From contig JANLFN010000007.1 of NCBI GenBank assembly GCA_024655885.1, positions 62,001-126,000 on the forward strand: 64,000 bases of DNA, written 5' to 3'. Shown piece by piece: positions 8,148 to 16,678 of the stretch. Both the position numbers and the translations under genes were made by a program. Origin of the DNA: Eubacteriales bacterium. GTDB taxonomy: Bacteria > Bacillota > Clostridia > Acetivibrionales > JANLFN01. The number at the start of each line of letters is the position of its first letter. Position 1 is the stretch's first letter. The notes below the pieces were generated by a model. The model did no database searches, was not told where the DNA came from, and saw only the letters and a list, made by a program, of their open reading frames with translations.

Positions 8148-8346
8148 AATAGACTCTGTTATTGCCAGATAAAGTCCAGGGTGTGCCGCTGATAACAATA
8201 CTAAACCATGCAGCATCAAAGGGTAAGATAGGTTTAAGCCATCCGAACCGGCTGATAACAAGAAAAATACCTGAAATAATTGTTAAACCAATGGTTCGGT
8301 ACTCCCGGTCATTTTGGAATTTTTTTATACTTATAATTTCCTGCAT
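8128..8346 (-). pseudogene. Truncated heavy-metal P-type ATPase (N-terminal stub)
   Basis: From an ATG at 8346 the minus strand encodes about 55 residues resembling the start of a heavy-metal-translocating P-type ATPase: a basic leader, a membrane helix 'IISGIFLVIS', then 'ILPFDAAWFSIVISGTP'. The similarity stops at GTP near 8180 and the frame ends unrelatedly at 8128 inside the 3' end of the YeiH-type gene. The phosphorylation, ATP and CPx sites are all missing. It follows the CsoR gene on the same strand with a 31-base gap, the usual regulator-ATPase order. So the pump has been deleted by whatever joined this segment to the YeiH gene. The family call rests on a short match. Confidence 0.5.
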
Positions 8347-8377
8347 GTTTCTTCTCTACAAAATAAAGAATTGCCGC

Positions 8378-8644
8378 TTAGATAAACTTATCCAGCGCTG
8401 ATTTGAGTTTTTGAAGCGTTTCTTCTTCTTTGCCTTTCTTTATTCCGTCAATTACACACCCGGCAAGATGGTCTTCAAAAATTATTTGGCCGACTTTATG
8501 TATCGCTGACTCTACAGCAACTATTTGGACAAGTATATCTTCACAAGGCTTTCTTTCCTCAACCATCTTTTTTATTCCTCTTATATGGCCTTCTATCCTT
8601 GATAGCCTATCACAGACAGCTTTTACGTCTTGACAATGGGTCAC
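8378..8644 (-). CDS. CsoR-family metal-sensing repressor
   Basis: 88 residues from a GTG at 8644, chosen because AGGAGG lies eight bases upstream; a longer frame to 8725 would run through the operator. The all-helical fold carries the copper ligands of CsoR at the canonical positions: Cys34 (RKPCEDI), His59 and Cys63 (EDHLAGC). This matches the C-H-C triad that binds Cu(I). CsoR releases its operator when metal binds, turning on an efflux ATPase. The adjacent ATPase is reduced to a stub, so this repressor has lost its local target. Related repressors with the same scaffold sense Ni, formaldehyde or persulfide, but the intact triad favours copper. Confidence 0.85.
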   Translation of the reverse strand: MTHCQDVKAVCDRLSRIEGHIRGIKKMVEERKPCEDILVQIVAVESAIHKVGQIIFEDHLAGCVIDGIKKGKEEETLQKLKSALDKFI

Positions 8645-8665
8645 TGCATTAACCTCCTCTCGCAT

Positions 8666-8682
8666 ATCCCCCTTGGGGGGAT
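8666..8682. promoter_or_regulatory. CsoR-type operator
   Basis: ATCCCCC-TT-GGGGGGAT on the plus strand is a near-perfect G/C-tract dyad 22 bases upstream of the csoR-like start. CsoR operators are G-tract inverted repeats flanked by TA-rich sequence, and TATA-type sequence adjoins it at 8688-8702. This points to self-repression. Confidence 0.65.
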
Positions 8683-8780
8683 GGGGGATATATACAGTAT
8701 ATAACTCATTATGCTTCCATGTCAAGAACGAATTATTTTCACTTCTCCTTAATTGTCACAGGCGTTTGATTAGTTTAAGG

Positions 8781-8831
8781 TTATTGTATATGAAGACCCC
8801 ACGTTAGACGTGGGGTCTTCATATACAATAA
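8781..8831. repeat. Perfect 23-bp inverted repeat (5-base loop)
   Basis: Arms at 8781-8803 and 8809-8831 are exact complements, with core GAAGACCCCACG and loop TTAGA. The stem is longer and more perfect than a normal terminator. It lies 39 bases after the 3' end of the Sm-like gene pair on the minus strand, so it could end their transcript. Long GC-core hairpins of this kind also occur in IS200/IS605-related and other mobile repeats. Confidence 0.7.
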
Positions 8832-8869
8832 AAGGAACGTAAAAACGTTCCTTTGAAAAATGTGATTAT

Positions 8870-9088
8870 CTAAGAGTATTCAACATATTCAACTTCTGAT
8901 ATTGGAATTTTTTTCTTTTCGCCAGTTTCCTCCAATATTATCTTGAAGTCATCATCATCTACTTTCTTTATGATTCCTTCAATATTTACTGCTTTTCCGC
9001 CTCTATTTAAACCTACATTAACTGACTGACCTGTAAACTCAGCATATTCTAATGCTTCTATTATACCTTCATATTTATCATTGCACAT
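8870..9088 (-). CDS. Small Sm/SH3-like protein, copy 2
   Basis: 72 residues behind a clear AGGAGG. It begins with a helix 'YEGIIEALEYAEFTGQSVNVGL' followed by short alternating beta strands ending 'ISEVEYVEY'. An initial helix and five strands suggest an Sm/SH3-like barrel. The upstream gene has the same plan (EALE.A..TGQ.V..GL..G…EG.I), so the two are paralogs. I do not recognise a named family. RNA binding is possible from the fold only. Confidence 0.55.
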   Translation of the reverse strand: MCNDKYEGIIEALEYAEFTGQSVNVGLNRGGKAVNIEGIIKKVDDDDFKIILEETGEKKKIPISEVEYVEYS

Positions 9089-9108
9089 ATTTCAGACCTC
9101 CTTCTCTG

Positions 9109-9369
9109 CTAATTTATGGTTTTAGAATCTTTATTTACTGGTCCAAATTCAACTGACTTTACAGCATGAATTGCAACAATAGCTTTGTCAATATCTTCTC
9201 CTGGTTCAACGGGTTCAGCTGGTTCCAGCCATACACGGAATGATGTGTCCCATAATGCATCGACAATTACTCCTTCTAATATTTTGCCACTATACAAGCC
9301 TATTGTCACTTGTTGACCTGTCTTATAAGCTACTTCTAATGCTTCTTCAACGTCGAACTCTTTAGCCAT
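9109..9369 (-). CDS. Small Sm/SH3-like protein, copy 1
   Basis: 86 residues from the ATG at 9369, which has AAAGGTGG eight bases upstream; an in-frame GTG at 9381 lies inside that ribosome site. The layout mirrors the downstream gene: helix 'DVEEALEVAYKTGQQVTIGL', then strands with 'GKILEGVIVDALWDTSFRVWL', and a last strand 'IHAVKSVEFG'. The 20-base gap to copy 2 indicates one transcript. It has a longer acidic loop (EPAEPVEPGED) than copy 2. The order suggests two subunits of one complex. Function unknown. Confidence 0.55.
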   Translation of the reverse strand: MAKEFDVEEALEVAYKTGQQVTIGLYSGKILEGVIVDALWDTSFRVWLEPAEPVEPGEDIDKAIVAIHAVKSVEFGPVNKDSKTIN

Positions 9370-9598
9370 TTTAATTCCCACCTTTCAAAAATTATTTTAT
9401 ATTATATAATATGCATAATAGATAAATTGTTACATTATGTAAATCATTTTTTTATAGTTTGATTGTAGAAATAAAACTCTATTGGAATACAGTTACATTC
9501 AAATATTATACTATATTAAGTTTATTAATCCTAAATGTTTAATGATAGATTGCAGTGGAATAATAAAGCTAAATAAAATATAATAAGGAGTGCAGCTT

Positions 9599-9820
9599 AT
9601 GACTTTACCTAAAAAAGAAGAAGCAAAGGCAAGAAAAGCCAATTGTCTTATAAATGAAAAATCACCATATCTGTTACAACATGCTTACAACCCAGTAGAC
9701 TGGTATCCTTGGAGCGAAGAAGCCTTCGAAAAAGCCAAAAAGGAAGATAAACCTGTATTCTTAAGTATCGGCTACAGTACCTGTCACTGGTGGCATGATC
9801 ATAAAATAAACCAAAGCTAA
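9599..9820 (+). pseudogene. Truncated DUF255 (YyaL-type) thioredoxin-like protein
   Basis: 73 residues from an ATG with AAGGAG eight bases upstream. It matches the N-terminus of the intact gene at 14157-16202: '[13 protein letters not shown]' and 'NPVDWYPW', then 'GYSTCHW'. The intact CHWC redox motif reads CHWW here through a TGC to TGG change, and the frame leaves the family five residues later. 47 bases (9746-9792) are identical to 14292-14338, while the part before them has clearly diverged. More than 600 residues of the normal protein are missing. It is not expected to be functional. Confidence 0.8.
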
Positions 9821-9860
9821 TAACCTATTTATGCGGTTTTAGATAAAATTATCTTTACAT

Positions 9861-10211
9861 ATGCTACTATACGCCAAGAAAATAGCAGGGCCTAATCGTT
9901 ACTGTTATTTATACATTAAAGAAAAATACAAAGTATATTATATTAAGCCTGGACTGCATAATCTTGGTGTAATGCTTGCAAAAAGCTCTTTTGGACATGA
10001 CATAAAAATATATGATGTTGAAAGGACAATTTGTGATATCGCACGAAGCCATAGCAAAATTGACCTCCAGATTTTTAATGATACATTAAAAAGGTATACA
10101 AAGCTTCAAACTTCAAATTTTCTGTTGTTAAATGAATATGTCCAAAAATTTAACAAAAAGCTCTACTCGGCCACAGCATGGGCGGCTACCGTGTATCCCT
10201 TTACGTCGTAA
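9861..10211 (+). pseudogene. Fragment of an AbiEi-type antitoxin/regulator
   Basis: 116-residue frame. Its centre reads 'YYIKPGLHNLGV', then 'FGHDIKIYDVERTICDIAR' and 'QIFNDTLKRYTK', the pattern of the C-terminal domain of AbiEi, the antitoxin and autorepressor of type IV AbiE abortive-infection modules. The N-terminal winged HTH is absent and the end after 'VQKFNKK' is unrelated. No AbiEii nucleotidyltransferase follows. No ribosome site precedes 9861. The upstream edge abuts the truncated DUF255 gene, so two broken genes are joined here. The antitoxin call is based on pattern recall and is moderately sure; loss of function is likely. Confidence 0.6.
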
Positions 10212-10317
10212 AATATCCGGATTAAGGACTTCGCGGCATCGTTACAAACAGCGCACTGACACATGACAACGAAAATCTGATTAACGTAGGTCATAGATAG
10301 ATTTAAATAACAGAAAT

Positions 10318-10344
10318 AGAGGCAGGGTTAAAAACTCCGCCTCT
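10318..10344 (-). terminator. Terminator hairpin at the end of the PucR-type gene
   Basis: AGAGGC at 10318-10323 pairs with GCCTCT at 10339-10344, continued inwards by GGTT/AACT pairing. It overlaps the last codon of the minus-strand gene and is followed by an A/T-rich stretch. Confidence 0.45.
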
Positions 10345-11879
10345 TACAAATTTTCAATAATGATACATGACATGAGTAAATAAAACAACATATCAGAACT
10401 GAGGTTTTCGAAATCTACATAAAGGTAATCGGAAATTTTATCTAAACGATAAAGCAGGGTATTCCGGTGAATGTGAAGGGCTGCAGCAGTTGTCGTGATG
10501 TTTTGACCGTTTAGCAAATACGTATATAATGTATGAATTAAAGATAACTGGCTGGAATCATTATTTTTCCACATTTGTAGAATGCGAGGATGACATAGTG
10601 ATTTTAAACTAGCAACAGAATCAAGTGCGTGAACCAGGTTGGATTGATAATAATCCAAATAATAATAGAAAGCCTGCTGCGGTTTTTCTCTGCGTCCTTC
10701 TGTAAGAGCCGACTTGCTTTGTATATAATAGTATTTTAAATCTAAGAAGTTATAGAATTCCGCGCTGATACCGCATTGCAGCTGGAATTTTTCATATAAC
10801 TCTTGCATCATATCCTGAAAATCTGAGGCAGTTACTGAATAATCTGAGGTATTGAGGATAACAATTACGGATTCTTCATGAGAACATAATAATCCGAGTG
10901 GAAATTTATGTTCAATTCTTCCAATATAAGGTTGTAAGATAGTGTCATGATTATTTGGTTTTATTGGGTAAGAAAAATTGAGCAGACAATAGGAATCATT
11001 TATTTTCCATCCACGGCGTTTAAGATAATAGGTAATTATTTTCTCATCAACAGACAGACCATTTAGCAGACACTCGACGTAATAGGACGTACTTTCTGCT
11101 GCATGCCGAAGGCTGGTGGAATTATTTAAAGCCATTTCCAGCATTTCTTTTATAAAAGCAATCAGCCGTATTTGCCCATCTGTAAAAGGGGCGTTTATAG
11201 ATGTCATTCCCAAACTGGCAATGAATTTTCCTCCGATTTTTAAAGGACATGCTAACATTGAATGCATGGGATCATTGCTTGAGTGAAATAAAAAAGGCAT
11301 ATCGGAATTACTCATTTTCTGAGTAAGATCTTTCCATTCTTCATATGAAAAATAATCCATAGTATACCCCTTATGAAGTGCATTATCCCAGATGCTGCCG
11401 CTAATGTCTTCTGAGAAAGTTCCAGCCCATTGAACCAGAGAAGCTGTTGTGTCAAATAAAGCGATGGGATTGTCCAGTTTTTCTGCCGCGATATTAAGTA
11501 CTTTATCGATTCCTGAATGCAGAATAATCGCATTCTGAATTCGTGTATGCCAGTCCTGATAATCTGTAAAGATATCCTGAATACGTGAAAAAAGAATATG
11601 TGCGGAGTAGCAGTAATCAATGTACAAAATATTGTGCTCGGAAGAAAAATCCGGATCTGGTAAAGCACCACCTGCAATGACAAGGTTTTTTGGCAAAGAC
11701 TCACTGGTATTCTGAGTCAGCTGTTCCGGTGTGGTAAAATAGAGATAGTCATCGCTATATATCTGGCCGTCTGCAAGAAAACGAATGTCTTTTAGCGGAG
11801 GTTCGTTCTGTATATCCGTATTAATTCTTATTGTCAGATCATGCAACTCATCAGCTATAACCGAAAAGTATAGATTCAT
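10344..11879 (-). CDS. PucR-family transcriptional regulator
   Basis: 511 residues. The C-terminal 65 residues contain the PucR HTH: 'TYLLNGQNITTTAAALHIHRNTLLYRLDKI', with the conserved HRNTLxYRL. The middle, near residues 105-250, looks like a GAF-type sensor ('ALFDTTASLVQWAG', 'FIASLGMTS'), followed by a GGDEF-like/CdaR linker near 260-420. Members activate purine, sugar-acid or aromatic catabolism genes when a metabolite binds. It is divergent from the demethylase-like gene across 240 bases, which makes that gene its probable target. The effector is not visible; a methoxylated aromatic or a related methyl donor would fit the neighbour. Confidence 0.8.
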   Translation of the reverse strand: MNLYFSVIADELHDLTIRINTDIQNEPPLKDIRFLADGQIYSDDYLYFTTPEQLTQNTSESLPKNLVIAGGALPDPDFSSEHNILYIDYCYSAHILFSRIQDIFTDYQDWHTRIQNAIILHSGIDKVLNIAAEKLDNPIALFDTTASLVQWAGTFSEDISGSIWDNALHKGYTMDYFSYEEWKDLTQKMSNSDMPFLFHSSNDPMHSMLACPLKIGGKFIASLGMTSINAPFTDGQIRLIAFIKEMLEMALNNSTSLRHAAESTSYYVECLLNGLSVDEKIITYYLKRRGWKINDSYCLLNFSYPIKPNNHDTILQPYIGRIEHKFPLGLLCSHEESVIVILNTSDYSVTASDFQDMMQELYEKFQLQCGISAEFYNFLDLKYYYIQSKSALTEGRREKPQQAFYYYLDYYQSNLVHALDSVASLKSLCHPRILQMWKNNDSSQLSLIHTLYTYLLNGQNITTTAAALHIHRNTLLYRLDKISDYLYVDFENLSSDMLFYLLMSCIIIENL

Positions 11880-12119
11880 TTGCTATCATTTCACCTCGCC
11901 TGACAGCTGCCTATGGTAAAATTATTGTAAAGCTACCATTTACATTACCGGCCAGATCTATATATTATAATAACACATTTTCCTGTTTACAGCAGTATAG
12001 ACGTATACATTTTCTTTTGTGCAAATCTGTAAAAATAAAAGTGAAATTTTCTACACATTTATCCTACTTATAAAAATCTCCACGGCATTATACTTAAAAT
12101 AAAAACGGAGGGTTTGATT

Positions 12120-13451
12120 ATGAATTTTCCATCAGACAGCGCTATTTTTAAAGGTGCTATGACCTTTATTGACTGTATTGGAGTGTTCCTGCCTTATGAG
12201 TACTCTGGTCCAAAAAGCGAATATCTTGCTTGCAGAGAAAGTGCCTGGCTTGGTATCAACCTCAACAATACACCGGTATATGACGTTTCCGGTCCAGATG
12301 CAGCGAAACTTTTTAATCGTATTTGTGTCAACAGGGATTTCTCGGTCATGAAGCCTGGTTCATCCAAACACGCAATAATCTGTAATGAAAAAGGTCAGAT
12401 GCTGGCAGATGGTGTAGTGATGAAACGCGAAGGAGATAATTTCCGTACCTACTGGATGGCTCCTGTCCTTCAGTATTATGTGGAAACCAGCGGTCTTGAC
12501 GTCAAAGGCGAATATTGTCAGGATGAATATTTCTTCCAGATTGATGGTCCTAAATCTCTGGAAATTCTGGAAAAAGCCTGTCAGTGCGACTTGCACGATA
12601 TAAAATTTGCCCACAATAAGAAAGTTACAATCTGTGGCACGGAAATGGTGGTACATCGTCTTGGTATGTCAGGCGCCCTTGCGTATGAAGTACATGGTGC
12701 GGCAAAAGATGCAGAAGTTGCCTATAAGAGAATCAGGGAAGTTCTTGAAGAATTCGGAGGCAAACCACAAGGCGTACGAAATTATGGCATTTTAAACCAT
12801 ACACCTGCCGGGTATCCTAATCAGCTGCAGCATTATGCTTATCCGTTATTAACAAGTGATCCCGGACTTGCCGAATTTGCGAAAAAAGCATGCTTTATGA
12901 TGCCACTATCAGGCAGTGCTGCCGATGATCCCGAGGCGTTTTATGTAAGTCCTTATGATGTAGGCTGGGGATATCTTGTTAATTTTGATCATGATTTTAT
13001 GGGAAAAGAAGCATTAATGAAAATTAAGCAGAACCCCCAGAAAAAAGTAGTGACCTTGGAGTGGAATACCGAAGACGTTGGTGATGTATTCATGTCACAG
13101 TTCAGGGGACGGGATGTTGAGCCTTATGATTCAATTGAACAGCATTCTGTACTTTCAGATGCAACAAATGTATCAATCCGTGGAGATTTTGTATTGGCTG
13201 ATGGAAAAAAGATAGGTATTGCCAGTGGCAGAACATTTGCTTATTATGAGCGTAGAATGATTTCTCTTGCATTTATCGATATAGAGTATGCTGAAGAAGG
13301 AAAAGAACTGACTGTTCTTTGGGGACCATCAAGTCGTCCGCAGAAAGAAATACGTGCTACTGTTGCAAGATTCCCGTATTATAACGGAGAATTCCGAAAT
13401 GAGACATTTAATGTGGAGAAGATTCCTCACCCGGTATTTCAACATAAGTAA
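12120..13451 (+). CDS. GcvT/LigM-like tetrahydrofolate-dependent demethylase
   Basis: 443 residues from the ATG at 12120, with GGAGGG seven bases upstream. It belongs to the aminomethyltransferase (GcvT) fold group: 'NNTPVYDVSGPDAAKLFNRI' near residue 50 and 'FFQIDGPKSLEILEKA' near 145 are the paired GcvT landmarks, and 'YDVGWGYLVNFDHDFMGKEAL' is the C-terminal domain start. The length and the internal aromatic segment fit the LigM/DmdA-like branch that moves a methyl group from an O-methyl aromatic or similar substrate to tetrahydrofolate. A glycine-cleavage T protein is less likely because no gcvH or gcvP is near and the length is 70 residues greater. Regulation by the divergent PucR protein is inferred. 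Confidence 0.75.
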   Translation: MNFPSDSAIFKGAMTFIDCIGVFLPYEYSGPKSEYLACRESAWLGINLNNTPVYDVSGPDAAKLFNRICVNRDFSVMKPGSSKHAIICNEKGQMLADGVVMKREGDNFRTYWMAPVLQYYVETSGLDVKGEYCQDEYFFQIDGPKSLEILEKACQCDLHDIKFAHNKKVTICGTEMVVHRLGMSGALAYEVHGAAKDAEVAYKRIREVLEEFGGKPQGVRNYGILNHTPAGYPNQLQHYAYPLLTSDPGLAEFAKKACFMMPLSGSAADDPEAFYVSPYDVGWGYLVNFDHDFMGKEALMKIKQNPQKKVVTLEWNTEDVGDVFMSQFRGRDVEPYDSIEQHSVLSDATNVSIRGDFVLADGKKIGIASGRTFAYYERRMISLAFIDIEYAEEGKELTVLWGPSSRPQKEIRATVARFPYYNGEFRNETFNVEKIPHPVFQHK

Positions 13452-13510
13452 TTTTAATTTACAGTTTAAACTGTGCGGGTAGTGTAATAATAAAATAATG
13501 AAATGAGCAG

Positions 13511-13536
13511 AGCGTGGCAATTTCAAATGTCACGCT
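13511..13536. terminator. Hairpin between convergent genes
   Basis: AGCGTGGCA (13511-13519) and TGTCACGCT (13528-13536) pair with one mismatch. It lies 60 bases after the demethylase stop and 43 before the oxidase-family stop on the other strand, so it can serve both. Confidence 0.5.
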
Positions 13537-13578
13537 CATTGCTATTACGGCAAGGGGTTTGTAGTATAAAAGCATAAA

Positions 13579-13974
13579 TTAAAAATTATGGACTTCAGGG
13601 GCTGACGTAAAGGAGTAAAAGGTGCAAGTTGCATCTTTCAAATAAAAAACGGTACATTTGCCATCGTCTGCGGCATACATATCCTTTAACATGGGATTGG
13701 CATCAAGAAATTGCTGTCTTACTTCCATACGGTCATCCTCAACTGCAGTTGCTGAAATGCGCAGCCAGCGACCATCCTTGCCCACTGTGCAGATGGCAAT
13801 TTTGGGATTCTTAATCATCTGCTGATACACTTTCTTTGTATTTGCAGTCTGAATATAGAATTTACCATCGATAATTGCGACCACACCGAAGGGACGAACC
13901 TGTGGCTCGTCACCATCTACAGTTGCCAGATAAAATGTTGGATTCTCTTTTAAAAACTGATAAACTTCTTTCAT
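13579..13974 (-). CDS. Pyridoxamine 5'-phosphate oxidase-family (split-barrel flavin) protein
   Basis: 131 residues from the ATG at 13974, with AAAGGTGG at a suitable distance; a longer frame to 14004 includes that site. The split-barrel pattern is clear: 'FYLATVDGDEPQVRPFG', 'GKFYIQTANTKKVYQQM', 'NPKIAICTV' and 'RWLRISATAVEDD'. Such proteins bind FMN or F420 and are usually reductases or flavin-storage proteins rather than true PNPOx. The PLP-binding C-terminal tail of PdxH is absent. It is convergent with the demethylase-like gene. Substrate unknown. Confidence 0.8.
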   Translation of the reverse strand: MKEVYQFLKENPTFYLATVDGDEPQVRPFGVVAIIDGKFYIQTANTKKVYQQMIKNPKIAICTVGKDGRWLRISATAVEDDRMEVRQQFLDANPMLKDMYAADDGKCTVFYLKDATCTFYSFTSAPEVHNF

Positions 13975-14156
13975 TGTAAATACCACCTTTGTAATTTTTA
14001 CCATTTTGCTTTTGTTTCCGCTATATTATGATTTTATAAAAGAAATATCATATTTTCAAGTAATGAATGATTCAGATGAATATACAAGAGTAGATGTGCA
14101 TACTAATTTTGAACCTTCAAATAATATAAATGAATTGTAGTTAAGGATGTGATATC

Positions 14157-16202
14157 ATGCAAAATGAAAACCAACATAAATATACTAACAAATTGATCAA
14201 TGAGAAATCCCCTTATCTCCTTCAGCATGCCCACAATCCCGTGGACTGGTATCCATGGGGCGGCGAGGCTTTCTCCCGAGCCGTGGCGGAGGATAAACCT
14301 GTATTCTTAAGTATCGGCTACAGTACCTGTCACTGGTGCCATGTGATGGAGCGTGAGAGCTTTGAAGACGAGGAAGTCGCAGAAGTGCTGAACAAACACT
14401 TTGTCTCCATCAAAGTAGACCGGGAGGAACGTCCGGATATCGACCACATCTATATGGCCGTATGCCAGGCGATCACAGGCAGCGGCGGATGGCCTCTGAC
14501 CATTTTCCTCACACCCGACAAAAAACCGTTTTATGCAGGAACTTACTACCCCAAACAGGACAGGATGGGGATGCAGGGATTGTTGCCTCTGCTGAAAAGA
14601 GTCGCTCATGTATGGAATACCGATAAGGATGGGATGATGCATTCCGGGAACCGAATGACACAGCTGATCCGTCATGAAACCGGCGTATATACTGAAGCGG
14701 AAGTTTCAAAGGATGATTTGCATAAAGCCTTTTCCAGCTTAAAAGATGATTTTGACGGCATCTATGGTGGTTTTGGGAGAGCCCCCAAGTTTCCAACCCC
14801 CCACAATTTATTTTTTCTCTTAAGGTACTGGCGCCTTGCAAAAGAGGATTTTGCACTGGAAATGGTGGAAAAAACTTTGGATTCCATGTACAGAGGGGGG
14901 ATTTACGACCATATCGGATTCGGATTTAGCAGATACTCTACCGACCGGAAGTGGCTGGTCCCGCACTTTGAAAAGATGTTGTACGACAACGCCCTGCTGG
15001 CAATTGCTTATCTTGAAGCATACCAGGCAACAAAAAATGAAAGGCATGCGGAAGTCGCAAGGCAGATATTCACTTATATTCTAAGGGATATGACAGCACC
15101 CGAAGGCGGATTTTATTCCGCGGAAGATGCGGACTCGGAGGGTGTGGAAGGTAAATTCTATGTCTGGACTGTCCATGAGGTTAAAAGGGTTTTAGGTGAC
15201 GAGGCAGGAGAAAAATACTGCAAACTCTTTGATATCACCCATGAGGGGAACTTTGAAGGGCACAGCATCCCCAACCTCATTAACAATACTCTATCTGACA
15301 GCGAAAAAATATTTGTTGAAGAGTGCAGGCTAAAGCTGTTTGACTTCAGGGAAAAAAGGGTCCACCCCTATAAAGACGATAAAATACTTACAGCCTGGAA
15401 CGGACTTATGATCGCAGCCATGGCCATAGGGGGAAGAATACTGGATGAGGAAAGATACACTTCCGCCGCAGAAAAAGCCGTACGCTTTATCGAAACAAAC
15501 CTTATGAGAAATGACGGAAGGCTTCTTGCAAGATACCGGGACGGCGAATCCAACTTTCCTGCTTATGTGGATGATTATGCTTTTCTGATCTGGGGCCTGA
15601 TAGAGCTCTACGAAACAACCTACAGCCCTGAATACCTCCAAAAAGCGGTCCGGCTTAATAGAGACCTGCTGAAGCTTTTCTGGGACCAGGCAAACGGAGG
15701 GCTGTTCATATACGGCAGTGACGCCGAACAGCTTATACTCCGCCCCAAAGAAATATACGACGGTGCCACACCCTCCGGCAATTCCGTAGCGGCGTTGAAT
15801 TTTCTGAGGCTGGCTCGTTTAACAGGAGACCATGAACTTGAAACAATAGCCCAGCAACAGTTTAAAGCTTTTGGAGGATCTATCCGGAGAGCTCCGGAAA
15901 GCTATTCCTTTTTCCTTACCGCCATTATGTTTGCTCAGACGGCTGCCAGGGAGATCGTACTGGTATCGGGTAAAAGCGGCGGAGGCGTCGATCCCATGCT
16001 GGACGTCATAAGAGGGTATTTCATGCCGTTTACCGTCACCCTGCTATACTCGGACATCACGGACGAACTAAAAACGGTTGTGCCTTTTGTGGAAAATTAT
16101 AAAGCGGTGGATGGTAAGGCTACTGCCTACGTCTGTGAAAACTTCGGGTGCCGTGCGCCCGTCACCGACAGCACACAGTTTAGGGAAATACTGCAGCAAT
16201 GA
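14157..16202 (+). CDS. DUF255 thioredoxin-domain protein (YyaL/SPATA20 family)
   Basis: 681 residues, full family length. Residues 10-170 form the thioredoxin-like domain with '[19 protein letters not shown]' and the redox motif CHWCHVME near 63-70; '[12 protein letters not shown]' follows. Residues 230-600 form an (alpha/alpha)6 barrel resembling N-acylglucosamine 2-epimerase-like enzymes, with '[10 protein letters not shown]' and 'SAEDADSEG'. The family is widespread but its reaction is not established. The start has AAGGA upstream. A truncated second copy lies at 9599-9820 and shares a 47-base identical run with this gene. Membership is certain; role is not. Confidence 0.9.
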   Translation: MQNENQHKYTNKLINEKSPYLLQHAHNPVDWYPWGGEAFSRAVAEDKPVFLSIGYSTCHWCHVMERESFEDEEVAEVLNKHFVSIKVDREERPDIDHIYMAVCQAITGSGGWPLTIFLTPDKKPFYAGTYYPKQDRMGMQGLLPLLKRVAHVWNTDKDGMMHSGNRMTQLIRHETGVYTEAEVSKDDLHKAFSSLKDDFDGIYGGFGRAPKFPTPHNLFFLLRYWRLAKEDFALEMVEKTLDSMYRGGIYDHIGFGFSRYSTDRKWLVPHFEKMLYDNALLAIAYLEAYQATKNERHAEVARQIFTYILRDMTAPEGGFYSAEDADSEGVEGKFYVWTVHEVKRVLGDEAGEKYCKLFDITHEGNFEGHSIPNLINNTLSDSEKIFVEECRLKLFDFREKRVHPYKDDKILTAWNGLMIAAMAIGGRILDEERYTSAAEKAVRFIETNLMRNDGRLLARYRDGESNFPAYVDDYAFLIWGLIELYETTYSPEYLQKAVRLNRDLLKLFWDQANGGLFIYGSDAEQLILRPKEIYDGATPSGNSVAALNFLRLARLTGDHELETIAQQQFKAFGGSIRRAPESYSFFLTAIMFAQTAAREIVLVSGKSGGGVDPMLDVIRGYFMPFTVTLLYSDITDELKTVVPFVENYKAVDGKATAYVCENFGCRAPVTDSTQFREILQQ

Positions 16203-16244
16203 GCCTATACCGTTTGCCATATGGAATTTACTGTGAACTGACCG

Positions 16245-16273
16245 TTGGATTTGCTTAGGATATAGGGTATAAT
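16245..16273 (+). promoter_or_regulatory. Sigma-A-type promoter of the CMD-family gene
   Basis: TTGGAT at 16245-16250 and TATAAT at 16268-16273 are separated by 17 bases, 50 bases before the start codon. Confidence 0.6.
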
Positions 16274-16322
16274 AGGATTACAGTTTTTTTCAATATTTGG
16301 AGAGTTAAAGGAGTTGATAAGA

Positions 16323-16625
16323 ATGGCAAGCAATTATCCGGGTTTTATAAGTGCCCTTGAAAAAACGGATCCGAAGCTTTTTGAATCGGTCAGCCGCATC
16401 TTCGATCTGGCCATGTCCCCGGGAGAACTGGATGCCAGAACCAAAATACTGATCTCTTTGGCCATTGATGCTTTCGCCAACTCGGCGGAAGGAGTGAAAC
16501 ATCTGGCGGGAGTGGCTCGCAGCATGGGAGTTACCGAAGGACAGATAGCCGAAACGCTCCGTATAGCCTACCAGATTTCGGGAAATAAAACACTTGCCGC
16601 GATTCAGGCAGCCTACGAAAAATAA
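16323..16625 (+). CDS. Carboxymuconolactone decarboxylase-like (AhpD-fold) protein lacking the redox cysteines
   Basis: 100 residues from the ATG at 16323 behind AAAGGAG. The all-helical CMD fold is indicated by 'SPGELDARTKILISLAIDAFAN', 'GVKHLAGVARSMGVTEGQIAETLRIAY' and 'LAAIQAAYEK'. In AhpD and many CMD proteins the segment before the histidine is C-x-x-C; here it reads A-N-S-A-E-G-V-K-H with no cysteine anywhere. It therefore cannot work as a thiol peroxidase or disulfide protein and is closer to the non-redox members. It is transcribed alone between a promoter and a terminator. Confidence 0.7.
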   Translation: MASNYPGFISALEKTDPKLFESVSRIFDLAMSPGELDARTKILISLAIDAFANSAEGVKHLAGVARSMGVTEGQIAETLRIAYQISGNKTLAAIQAAYEK

Positions 16626-16635
16626 TTTTTAATTA

Positions 16636-16678
16636 AAGCACCGGACTCTTTAATGAAGCCATTCAATGTCTGGTGCTT
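16636..16678 (+). terminator. Terminator-like hairpin after the CMD-family gene
   Basis: AAGCACCGGAC (16636-16646) pairs with GTCTGGTGCTT (16668-16678) with one mismatch around a 21-base loop, starting 11 bases after the stop. Confidence 0.6.
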
